Shown: positions 34,015 to 43,500 of the stretch, one piece after another
Numbering within the stretch: position 1 is the first letter of the stretch
How the letters are laid out: each line of letters starts with the position of its first letter
Source: Marinifilum sp965230805
Lineage (GTDB): Bacteria > Bacteroidota > Bacteroidia > Bacteroidales > Marinifilaceae
Length of the DNA: 64,000 nucleotides
Direction of reading: 5' to 3'
Assembly (NCBI RefSeq): GCF_965230805.1
Contig: NZ_OZ246019.1
Location: 62,001-126,000 of the forward strand
Notes under the pieces: generated by a model
The model's input: only the letters and a program-made list of their open reading frames with translations
Database searches by the model: none
What the model was told of the DNA's origin: nothing
Position numbers and translations under genes: made by a program

Positions 34015-36030
34015 ATGATGATTTATCAACCAGAAATTGTTAAAGGCGACCCATATCTAAAACCATTTCAAGCAGTTATTGAGAAACGGTTGGCAAAAGT
34101 TTCAAGCAAACAGAAAGAATTATCGGAAAGCAAACTCTCTAATTTTGCCAATGGCCACAACTATTATGGCCTTCACGACATAGATGGGAAATGGATTTTT
34201 AGAGAGTGGGCTCCTAATGCTACACAAATTTATTTAATTGGTGATTTTAACAATTGGACTGAATCCAACGAATTTGAGTTCGAAAAAATTGAAAATGGTA
34301 ATTTCGAACTAATCATCGATAAAAATAAGATTCTCAATCAGTCACTTTACAAACTATCTGTTCGTTGGAATGGCGGACAAGGCGAACGAATTCCGGTATG
34401 GGCCAACAGAGTGGTTCAGGACGAAGAAACAAAACTATTCTCTGCCCAGGTTTGGCACCCCGAAAATCAATTTAATTGGGAGAACGATCACAAAAGAAGA
34501 AAGGTAGAACATCCACTGATTTACGAAGCCCATATTGGCATGGGAACCGAAAAGGAACAGGTTGGCACTTACAGCGAATTCCGCAAAAATGTTCTTCCAC
34601 GCATTAAAAAGGCGGGCTATAATGTTATTCAGTTAATGGCAATACAAGAGCATCCGTATTACGGATCTTTTGGTTACCACGTTTCCAGTTTATTTGCTGC
34701 TTCTTCTCGTTTTGGAAACCCAGAAGAACTGAAGCTTTTAATTGATGAAGCTCACAGCATGGGCATTATGGTAATTATGGATTTGGTGCACTCCCACGCC
34801 GTAAAAAATGAATTAGAAGGTTTGGGCTTGTTCGACGGATCGCCACACCAGTTTTTTCATGCCGATGAAAGAAGAGAGCATGTAGCCTGGGATTCTCTTT
34901 GCTTCAATTATGGCAAAAATGAAGTTCTACACCTTTTGCTATCTAATATTAAATATTGGTTGGAAGAATATCATTTCGATGGATACCGCTTTGATGGGGT
35001 AACCAGTATGTTGTATTACGATCATGGCTTATCGCGTGATTTTACTGGATATGATATGTATTTTGATGGCGGACAGGATGAAGATGCCATTTGCTACTTA
35101 AGCCTTGCCAACAAATTAATGAAAGAAATCAATCCAAACTCCATAAGCATAGCCGAAGAAATGAGCGGATATCCAGGTTTGGCAAGTCCTATTCATATGG
35201 GTGGCGTGGGGTTCGATTATCGTCTTGCAATGGGTATTCCTGATTATTGGATCAAGCTCATAAAAGAAAAAAACGACGAGGATTGGAATGTAGGAAATAT
35301 CTTCTACGAACTATCTAATAAAAGATTGGAAGAAAAAACAATTGGTTATACCGAATCGCACGACCAAGCATTGGTTGGTGATAAAACAATTGTATTCCGC
35401 CTAATTGATAAGGAAATGTATTGGAGCATGGACAAACAAAGTGAAAGCTTAGTGGTTGATCGTGGAATTGCTCTGCACAAAATAATTCGATTGATGACAT
35501 TCTGCTGTGCCGGCAATGGCTACCTTAATTTCATGGGCAATGAATTTGGCCATCCCGAATGGATCGATTTTCCAAGAGAAGGCAACAATTGGTCCTACAA
35601 ACATGCACGCAGACAATGGAGTTTGCTTGACAATTCGGAATTGCGATTTGAACATTTGAATGCATTCGACCAACAGATGATTGCTCTGCAAAACAATTAT
35701 CATTTTCTTGAAGATTCATTTATAAATTGCTTAGCTGCAAATGAGAATGATCAAGTTTTGGCCATTCAAAGAAAGGATTTGCTTTTTGTATTCAATCTTA
35801 ATCCAAGTGAATCTTTTACCTATTATGGAATTCCCGTAGAAGCAGGTAAATTCGAAATTGTGCTTACATCAGATTCTTCTAAATTTGGAGGTTTCAATCG
35901 TGTAGACGATCAGCAAACCTACTTCTCAAAACCTGATGCGCAATTGTCAAAAAAACATCGGCTTTACTTGTATCTTCCAAGTAGAACTTCCTTGGTTTTG
36001 AAGCACATTCCACCTAAAAGTATTTTTTAA
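34015..36030 (+). CDS. glgB: 1,4-alpha-glucan branching enzyme (GH13)
   Basis: A 671-residue branching enzyme that makes alpha-1,6 branches in glycogen. A CBM48-like N-terminal domain (REWAPNATQIYLIGDFNNW) precedes the GH13 barrel. The catalytic residues are D327 in DGYRFDGV, E381 in SIAEEMSG and D450 in ESHDQAL. Length and the YYDHG and AGNGYLNFMGNEFGHPEW segments fit the eukaryote-like GH13_8 branching enzymes of Bacteroidota. Only three bases separate its stop from the next gene's ATG, so glgB and the amylase form an operon, divergent from the rest of the alpha-glucan cluster at 40-50 kb. Confidence 0.93.
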   Translation: MMIYQPEIVKGDPYLKPFQAVIEKRLAKVSSKQKELSESKLSNFANGHNYYGLHDIDGKWIFREWAPNATQIYLIGDFNNWTESNEFEFEKIENGNFELIIDKNKILNQSLYKLSVRWNGGQGERIPVWANRVVQDEETKLFSAQVWHPENQFNWENDHKRRKVEHPLIYEAHIGMGTEKEQVGTYSEFRKNVLPRIKKAGYNVIQLMAIQEHPYYGSFGYHVSSLFAASSRFGNPEELKLLIDEAHSMGIMVIMDLVHSHAVKNELEGLGLFDGSPHQFFHADERREHVAWDSLCFNYGKNEVLHLLLSNIKYWLEEYHFDGYRFDGVTSMLYYDHGLSRDFTGYDMYFDGGQDEDAICYLSLANKLMKEINPNSISIAEEMSGYPGLASPIHMGGVGFDYRLAMGIPDYWIKLIKEKNDEDWNVGNIFYELSNKRLEEKTIGYTESHDQALVGDKTIVFRLIDKEMYWSMDKQSESLVVDRGIALHKIIRLMTFCCAGNGYLNFMGNEFGHPEWIDFPREGNNWSYKHARRQWSLLDNSELRFEHLNAFDQQMIALQNNYHFLEDSFINCLAANENDQVLAIQRKDLLFVFNLNPSESFTYYGIPVEAGKFEIVLTSDSSKFGGFNRVDDQQTYFSKPDAQLSKKHRLYLYLPSRTSLVLKHIPPKSIF

Positions 36031-36033
36031 ATC

Positions 36034-37734
36034 ATGACAAAAGATAAAATTATAATATACCAATTGTTGCCAAGATTATTTGGCAATAAAACAAAAGATC
36101 CTGCATTTAATGGATCGAGAACCGAGAATGGTTCAGGCAAGTTCAACGATATTTCTGACATAGCAATTAAAGAAATCAAAAAACTCGGTGTAAATCATAT
36201 TTGGTATACAGGAATTATCGAACATGCCACTGTTGAAGGATATCCTGAACATGATATTCCCAATGGAAATCCTTTGGTAATAAAAGGGAAGGCTGGATCG
36301 CCATATGCCATAAAAGATTACTATGATGTAAATCCGGATTTGGCTGAGAATGTCGCCAATAGAATGGAAGAATTTCAGGACTTGATAGATCGTACTCATG
36401 AGAATGGCATGAAAGTAGTTATTGATTTTGTACCCAATCATTTGGCCAGAGAATACAAGTCTGATAAAATGCCCGAAGACAATAAAGATTTTGGTGAAAA
36501 CGATGATGTAAACATAGCATTCTCACCCAACAACAACTATTACTATTTGCCAAATCAGGAATTAAAATTGCCACAAGAAATTCTTTCTCGTTACCCGGAT
36601 CAGTGCTATACCGAAAATCCTGCCAAAGCAACTGGTAACGATCAGTTTTCGGCCTATCCAAACAATAGCGATTGGTACGAAACCGTAAAGCTGAATTATG
36701 GAGTTGATTATCTGAATGACAATGCAAGTCATTTCGATCCTATTCCTGACACTTGGATAAAGATGAAAGACATACTGCTTTACTGGGCGGAAAAGGGAGT
36801 AGATGGATTTCGATGCGATATGGCAGAAATGGTTCCCGTAGACTTTTGGCACTGGGCAATTTCTGCTGTAAAAGACAGATTTCCAAACGTAATCTTTATA
36901 GCCGAGGTATATAATCCAGATCTCTACGAAACCTATATCCTCCAAGGCAAATTCGATTACTTGTACGATAAAGTTGGCTTGTACGATACTTTAAAAGCCG
37001 TAATCAGAAACGAGCAGCCTGCTCAGAATATATCAAGCTGCTGGAAATCGTTAAATGGACTCGATCAACACATGCTTCGCTTCCTTGAAAATCATGATGA
37101 ACAGAGAATAGCATCAAGGTTTTTTGCAGGAGAAGCAGTCAAGGCAATTCCCGCCATGTGTGTTTCAACTTACATGCACCAAGGTCCTGCCATGATTTAT
37201 TTCGGGCAGGAATTAGGGGAGCCTGCCGAAGGAAAATCGGGCTTTAGTGGCGATGATGGAAGAACAACTATATTCGATTATTGGCATGTGCCTTTGCATC
37301 AGAAATGGATGAACTCAGGAGCTTTTAACATGGAACTCCTCAGTCCTGATCAAAAAGATCTAAGAAAAGCATACGCTGATATTATAAAACTTGCTCAAGA
37401 ACCTGCAATCAAAAATGGAGCGTTTTATGATATCATGTGGCAAAACACCAACTCCTGGCATTTTAATTCAGATAAGCTATATGCTTTTTTGCGTTACACT
37501 AAAAATCAGAAACTACTAATCATCTGTAATTTTGATTCTCAAACACAATTCCCACATGTGGTAATTCCTTCACATGCACTGGAGCTTATGGATATTCCGA
37601 GACCTATTAAACTTTTTTTCAATAATCTTGTGTACAATTACAGCACAAACATCGGCACCGAAGAACTCATTGATCAAGGACTTAAATTGGAAATTATGGC
37701 TTACGATTCGATGATTCTGGAGTTGAATTATTAA
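36034..37734 (+). CDS. Intracellular alpha-amylase family protein (GH13)
   Basis: A 566-residue GH13 hydrolase without signal peptide, so cytoplasmic. Catalytic residues are visible as D262 in GFRCDMAE, E291 in IAEVYNP and D355 in LENHDEQR, with the upstream DFVPNHLA motif. It probably cuts internal alpha-1,4 links of stored glycogen or maltodextrins, in line with its tight operon with glgB. The exact specificity (amylase or related transglycosidase) cannot be read from the sequence. A MITE begins 14 bases after its stop. Confidence 0.88.
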   Translation: MTKDKIIIYQLLPRLFGNKTKDPAFNGSRTENGSGKFNDISDIAIKEIKKLGVNHIWYTGIIEHATVEGYPEHDIPNGNPLVIKGKAGSPYAIKDYYDVNPDLAENVANRMEEFQDLIDRTHENGMKVVIDFVPNHLAREYKSDKMPEDNKDFGENDDVNIAFSPNNNYYYLPNQELKLPQEILSRYPDQCYTENPAKATGNDQFSAYPNNSDWYETVKLNYGVDYLNDNASHFDPIPDTWIKMKDILLYWAEKGVDGFRCDMAEMVPVDFWHWAISAVKDRFPNVIFIAEVYNPDLYETYILQGKFDYLYDKVGLYDTLKAVIRNEQPAQNISSCWKSLNGLDQHMLRFLENHDEQRIASRFFAGEAVKAIPAMCVSTYMHQGPAMIYFGQELGEPAEGKSGFSGDDGRTTIFDYWHVPLHQKWMNSGAFNMELLSPDQKDLRKAYADIIKLAQEPAIKNGAFYDIMWQNTNSWHFNSDKLYAFLRYTKNQKLLIICNFDSQTQFPHVVIPSHALELMDIPRPIKLFFNNLVYNYSTNIGTEELIDQGLKLEIMAYDSMILELNY

Positions 37735-37748
37735 CTCCATTTCTAAAT

Positions 37749-38015
37749 AACGTGAGTTCGACGTAAAATTCGTTCACAGTTTGATCTGATTTTGAGTAGA
37801 AATTTTCTCAAATTTTCGAAGGAATATCGGGATATTTCAAGAAGATTTGAGGAAATTTATGCCGAAAGCAGGCAAACACATAATGAAAAGTTCTCTTTAC
37901 GACATCTTCACATTAAAAATTCCTCAAAATAGCCCGCTATTCTTTCCAAATTTTTAATGCAAATCTATCCCAAATAGAACTTTCTGTGGATAGAATTTTA
38001 CGTCGAACTCACGTT
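37749..38015 (-). mobile_element. 267-bp MITE, copy 5
   Basis: A full-length copy in the same orientation as copy 4, ending with CGTCGAACTCACGTT. Flanks share AAAT on both sides. It lies directly after the amylase stop and may contribute 3'-end structure to that transcript. Confidence 0.9.
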
Positions 38016-38281
38016 AAATGAAAAGTCTCGATGTATATCACATTAAAGTTGCAAGTTGTAAAATTAATTTGGCAATTTTATTATACAAAAACAAGCATCG
38101 AAAGATGCAGAAGTTAAGGCCTAAGGTTTTCTTTCGAAATGTGGCTCTCAGAAGCAAACCATTAATACCCTCAACCAAGAGAAAACATTAATCGTATTCA
38201 AAATTGTTAAGCAGGGATAAGAGAATTAAATATCAATCATTTTGATTCATAATTGGTCTAACACTGTAAAAAAGCAAAAAA

Positions 38282-39169
38282 CTATATTTTATGGGCGATA
38301 TCTTCGCCCATTTTAATAGCAGTTTCATATCCATTTCTGGTGTTTTCTATTAGGTCATCATCAAATCTCACTTTGCCTTTTTCGAAAAATAAAACTACTG
38401 TAGAACCTCCAAAGGCAAAATATCCTTTTTCACTTCCTTTTTTTATAAACGAATCTGCTTTGTAGGTCTGAATGATACTTCCTACCATGGTTGCCCCTAC
38501 TTCAGAAATTAGAATATCGCCATATTCTTCTGTTTGAAGAACACTGTAAGTTCTCTGATTCTGACAGAAAATCTCTAAGCTTTTCTTTAAAGCCAGTGGA
38601 GAAACAGAAAAGTATTTCCCTTTTATTCTCTTAGATTCTGAAATTGAGCCGCTAGCAGGGAAATGATAGCGATGATAATCAGCAGGAGCCAAACGAACAA
38701 TAGCCATAGCACCGTCGGCATATTTTTCTGCCAGTTTATTATTCTTTAAGAAGCTCGCCACAGAAAACTCTGAGCCCTTAACAAAGAAAGAATCAACTTC
38801 TTTAACATTAGGGAATGCCAATATTTTACCATCAGCAGGTGAAATAATACCATCGCCAATTGGCCGCTTCGTTTCCTGTATTTTACGATAAAAGAAATCA
38901 TTAAAATTACGGTAAGATTTGCTGTCTGTTTCATGATAAATGGAAAGATCAATTCCATTTTTTTTTACAAATCGTTTAATTTGCCCTTTCGACAAGCGAC
39001 TATTCATAAAACGCCCACCAACTGCCGAAACTACTTTTCTCTTTACAAGTACATGCAAGGAAGCCTTGCCAAAGAAGGAACCATAAAGCCATTTAAGCAT
39101 ACCCTCACCAGGCACCACTTCCTTTTTCACTTCACCACTCTTTCTTTCAATGTAATTGATGTAGTCCAT
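38282..39169 (-). CDS. psd: Phosphatidylserine decarboxylase
   Basis: A 295-residue proenzyme that makes phosphatidylethanolamine. The self-cleavage site is G254-G255-S256 in FAFGGSTVV; cleavage before the serine gives the pyruvoyl alpha subunit of about 40 residues. SPADGKI and DYHRYHFP carry the aspartate and histidine of the family. It acts at the inner membrane. It stands alone; a TAaaTTTG-type -7 element lies at 39195-39202, about 26 bases upstream. The neighbouring genes are unrelated in function. Confidence 0.93.
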   Translation of the reverse strand: MDYINYIERKSGEVKKEVVPGEGMLKWLYGSFFGKASLHVLVKRKVVSAVGGRFMNSRLSKGQIKRFVKKNGIDLSIYHETDSKSYRNFNDFFYRKIQETKRPIGDGIISPADGKILAFPNVKEVDSFFVKGSEFSVASFLKNNKLAEKYADGAMAIVRLAPADYHRYHFPASGSISESKRIKGKYFSVSPLALKKSLEIFCQNQRTYSVLQTEEYGDILISEVGATMVGSIIQTYKADSFIKKGSEKGYFAFGGSTVVLFFEKGKVRFDDDLIENTRNGYETAIKMGEDIAHKI

Positions 39170-39360
39170 AAAATGCTTTGGATTTTACAAGCTACAAATT
39201 TAGCAGTATTTAGATAATTTCCATCAGTTTTCTTTGCTGTTTTCAGCAATTAACCATCGATTATTTGCATTTACCTCAATGCAAATAATGAAATCAAATT
39301 CATCATACTTTCTTATCTTTATTCATCATTATTAAGCCAATCTAAAAATACAATTATCGT

Positions 39361-40239
39361 ATGAAATACATCATCATCCTCTCCCTAGGCATTTTAGCTT
39401 ACCTCTTGTTTAAAAAATTATGGTCCAATAAAGCATGGATATCACCTAAAAAGTCATTCCAGGCAAAGTGGAGAAATATTCTAATTAAAAAAGTAAGTTT
39501 TTACAATAGCCTTACGGCTGAAGAAAAAAATCGATTCGAGTATAGAGTGCAGGAGTTTTTATTGAACTGTAGAATTACTGGCATCCATACCAAGATTAAT
39601 GATATCGACAGGGTTTTGGTAGCCGCCAGTGCCATAATTCCAGTTTTTGAATTCCCAAATTGGAAGTACACCAACCTGTTTGAGGTACTACTCTACCCCA
39701 ACAGTTTTAACGATAAATTTGAAACCAAAGGAAAGAATGCACGAATATTGGGAATGGTTGGAACCGGTTATATGGAAGGTAAAATGATTCTATCGAAACC
39801 AGCTTTACTGCATGGTTTCTCCAACGAATCGGATAAAAAAAACACGGCAATACACGAGTTTGTGCACTTAATCGACAAGATGGATGGAAATATAGATGGG
39901 CTTCCCTCTATATTGATGCAAAAACAGTACTCAATCCCCTGGCTTGATTTGATCAGTGGAAAAATTGAAGAGATTTACGAAAACAAATCAGATATCAATC
40001 CTTATGGAGCTACAAATAAAGCCGAATTTTTTGCCGTAATTAGTGAGTATTTTTTCGAAAGACCAAAACTTTTAGCAAAAGTACATCCCGAGTTATATAA
40101 ATTGCTGGAAAAGATTTTTAATCAAAATATGTCGGAAAGAAAGTTGCTTCGTGCCAAGCAAAGCATCGGACGAAATAATCCATGTCCTTGTGGAAGTGGT
40201 TTAAAGTTTAAGAAGTGTTGCGGAAAGATTCATTTCTAA
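39361..40239 (+). CDS. MtfA-like zinc peptidase with N-terminal membrane segment and C-terminal SEC-C motif
   Basis: A 292-residue protein. Residues 3-19 form a membrane anchor. The central part is an MtfA (DUF980) domain with the zinc motif H165-E-F-V-H169 in AIHEFVHLIDKMDG and the third-ligand region AEFFAVISEYFFERP (residues 221-235). The last 20 residues are a SEC-C zinc finger, NPCPCGSGLKFKKCC (C275, C277, C286, C287). MtfA of E. coli binds the repressor Mlc and has aminopeptidase activity. SEC-C motifs bind zinc and often target proteins to SecA, SecB or nucleic-acid partners. The three-part arrangement is unusual for MtfA proteins and suggests a membrane-tethered peptidase with its own docking module. 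Confidence 0.85.
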   Translation: MKYIIILSLGILAYLLFKKLWSNKAWISPKKSFQAKWRNILIKKVSFYNSLTAEEKNRFEYRVQEFLLNCRITGIHTKINDIDRVLVAASAIIPVFEFPNWKYTNLFEVLLYPNSFNDKFETKGKNARILGMVGTGYMEGKMILSKPALLHGFSNESDKKNTAIHEFVHLIDKMDGNIDGLPSILMQKQYSIPWLDLISGKIEEIYENKSDINPYGATNKAEFFAVISEYFFERPKLLAKVHPELYKLLEKIFNQNMSERKLLRAKQSIGRNNPCPCGSGLKFKKCCGKIHF

Positions 40240-40517
40240 TGATAATGTGACTTCCATCTAAGCCTACCTTATAAGTTTTATAGCTGTATTTATCATCTAT
40301 TACTGAATTTGCTAATAGCTCATTTAAAGTAAGATTTGGAGAACTCCAAATTGAAAAAGTGAGTACGCAACTCAGATTTCATGAATAAAAAGCAAATTTG
40401 CTCTCAGAAACTCGGAGTAAGCATTGGAGTATGTGTTCAATAATTATTACAATCATGCTCGTTTAACAATTGATATAATACTGGTATTTTTAATGCGATT
40501 GCCCAAAGGACTTATCA
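40240..40517. other. Intergenic stretch without recognised features
   Basis: About 280 bases between convergent genes. No gene, repeat or hairpin is recognised before the terminator at 40518. Confidence 0.5.
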
Positions 40518-40552
40518 AAAAAAGCTTGATTCTTTTTAGAACCAAGCTTTTC
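40518..40552 (-). terminator. Intrinsic terminator after the synthase-phosphorylase gene
   Basis: On the minus strand, stem AAGCTTGGTTCT / AGAATCAAGCTT with an AAAA loop, followed by a run of T, about 20 bases after the stop. Confidence 0.85.
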
Positions 40553-40573
40553 TTTTATAGCATCATATAATTA

Positions 40574-43500
40574 TTAAATCCATTTCACGTAATTGAAATC
40601 CTGACGATGCGGTAAGTTTGGATTACATGCAAACATTCTTAAACCAAAATCAAATACACCCGGATCATTTAAATCAAGATCTAAATGATAGAAGCAAAGT
40701 GAATCCACCTTTCTAACTTTCTTCAATCTTTCTGTTCGAATAGGCCCTTCTATTTCGCCATCATTTGATGTACGAATAACCAACTCAACACAAATTTCCT
40801 CATCAATAAGCTCTTTCAAATCAAGTGCCACCTCAACATGATAAGCTTCTCCGGAAGCATATTTGTGCTTAGGCGTGCTTGGAGCATCAACCGAAACCAC
40901 ATCTATTTGATCCCACCCTGCAAGAATTCTTTGCTTCCATGCAGCAGTATACTTGGCATCTTCATAGTTTCCATCTCTTAATTTCTTCACTCTATTAAAT
41001 AAAGGAGTATAAAAGCGTTCTTTATAATCATCCATCATACGTTTGGTGGTATAATCAGGAGCAATTTCCGAAATACAGTTCTTAATGTATTTCACCCAAT
41101 CAACAGGAATATTCTTTTCGTCGCGCTTGTAGAACAATGGAATAATTTCATTCTCAAACATTGAGTAAATGGTTTGTGCATCAAGCTCATCCTGGAAAGA
41201 TTGATTTTCGTAAGTACGAGAATCTGTTAATGCCCAACCTGCACCTTCGCGATAACCTTCAAGCCACCAGCCATCAAGTACACTAAAGTTCATCACACCA
41301 TTCATCACTGCTTTCTCACCAGATGTTCCCGATGCCTCAAGCGGACGGGTTGGTGTATTCATCCAAATATCAACTCCTTTGACAAGACGCTGACCCAATT
41401 CCATATCGTAATTTTCAAGGAACAAAATCTTACCTACAAATTCCGGACGTCTTGAAACATCCACAATCAACTTAATTAAATCCTGTCCTGCCTTATCAGC
41501 CGGATGAGCTTTACCCGCAAATATAAACTGAACTGGTTTTTCAGGATTGTTCAGGATTTTTGATAAGCGATCCAAATCACTAAACAACAAATGCGCACGT
41601 TTGTAAGTAGCGAATCGTCGTGCAAATCCAATTGTTAGTGCATTCTCATCTATCGAATCTAATATCTCAACCAAACTTCTCGGATCTTCATAACGTCTAA
41701 TCCAGTTCTTTTGGAATCTTTTCTTCGCATAATCGATTAACTTTTTACGCAATTTATTTTTGATATCCCAAACTCTTTCGTCTGACACATCATGAATTCT
41801 CTTCCAATAATCTTTATTGGAAAGATCACTTAAGAATCCTTCTTTAAACTCGCTTTCGTAAAGTGTTCTCCACTCCTTCGCAGTCCAGGTAGGATAATGA
41901 ACACCATTGGTTACATAACCAATGTGCAGCTCTTCAGGGAAATATCCTTGATACAACTCATTAAACATTTCCTGAGAAATTTTTCCGTGAAGCATACTTA
42001 CACCATTCATTCCAACCGAAGTGTTTGCTGCAAGATTACTCATCGAAAATTTCTCATTATGATCTGTGGGGTGAACACGACCCAAGGCAAGGAATTGTTC
42101 CCAGCTAACTTTTAACAGATCTGGTACATAAGACAAATAATGTCTTATCATATCCGGAGCGAAAGTATCATGACCTGCTGGTACCGGAGTATGAGTTGTA
42201 AACAATGATGATGCTCGCACAACCTCCATTGCTTCTTCAAACTGATACCCTTCGGATACCAACTTAATCAATCTCTCAATATTTATTAAGGCTGCATGCC
42301 CTTCGTTACAGTGATATAAATCAGCATCAACATTTAAAGCATCCAAAGCTTTAATACCGCCCATTCCAAGTAAGATTTCCTGCTTAATACGATTATCCCA
42401 ATCACCACCATACAATTGATGGGTAAGAACGCGATCTTGCTCCGCATTCATTTCGGTATCGGTATCAAGTAGATAAAGAGAAATTCTACCCACTTCAACA
42501 CGCCAGATTTTTGCTACAACGGTTCTTCCTTCTAATGAAAATGAAATACTAAGTGGTAATCCAGCACTATCAAGAACTTGGGTGATTGGTAATTGTGAGA
42601 ACTTCTGAGAGTTGAGCTCTACCAACTGTTCTCCATTTAAGGAAAGACGCTGAGTAAAATATCCAAATCTGTACATAAATCCTATAGCCACCATATCAAC
42701 CAAAGAATCACTTGCCTCTTTTAAATAATCACCAGCCAAAATACCTAAACCTCCCGAGTAAATCTTTATGTTATCACTCAAACCATACTCCATACTGAAG
42801 TAGGCAATTTTTGGACTGCCTTCTTCTGGCTTTTCAGACATATAATCTTTAAAGTCTTGATATACCTTTTTATAGTTTGCAAGAAACTCCTTATCCTCTG
42901 CCAACTCTTGCATTCTTGAACCAGGAACTTGTTTCAGCAATACAATTGGATTCTTTTGGCAGTTCACCCAAAGTTTTGGATCAATAGACTCAAACAAATC
43001 AATGGCTTTATAATTCCAACACCACCAAAGGTTTCTCGACAATTCTTCCAATCCCAAAAGTTCGTCGGGTAAATTTGATTCAACGATTAGTTTTCTCCAA
43101 TGAACCTGATTACTTTTCTTTACATGAAGTTCTATCCCCTTATCCATAAATGTATTTGTTTCTTTTTCCATCTTATTCTGAATAGCAATTTCGTACGCTT
43201 TGTAGTAATAATCTATAAAATTCTTCCAAAGAGCTTTCTCTGCAATTTGCCTTGCATTTGCTTTAGCTTCCTTAATTTGTTCTTCTGATTTTACAGAAAA
43301 CAAGCGAATGTAATCTGCAATATTATGCACTAATGCTTCGGTATTTGAATCGCTGCGGCCTATAACCTGAACGCCACCTTTATTGGCCTGATTGATTTGT
43401 TGTACCCATCGACCAAAACCTGCCAACGAAGTGGTGATGGTAGGAACACTAAAGGCAACACTTTCCATGGGTGTATACCCCCATGGTTCATAATACGAAG

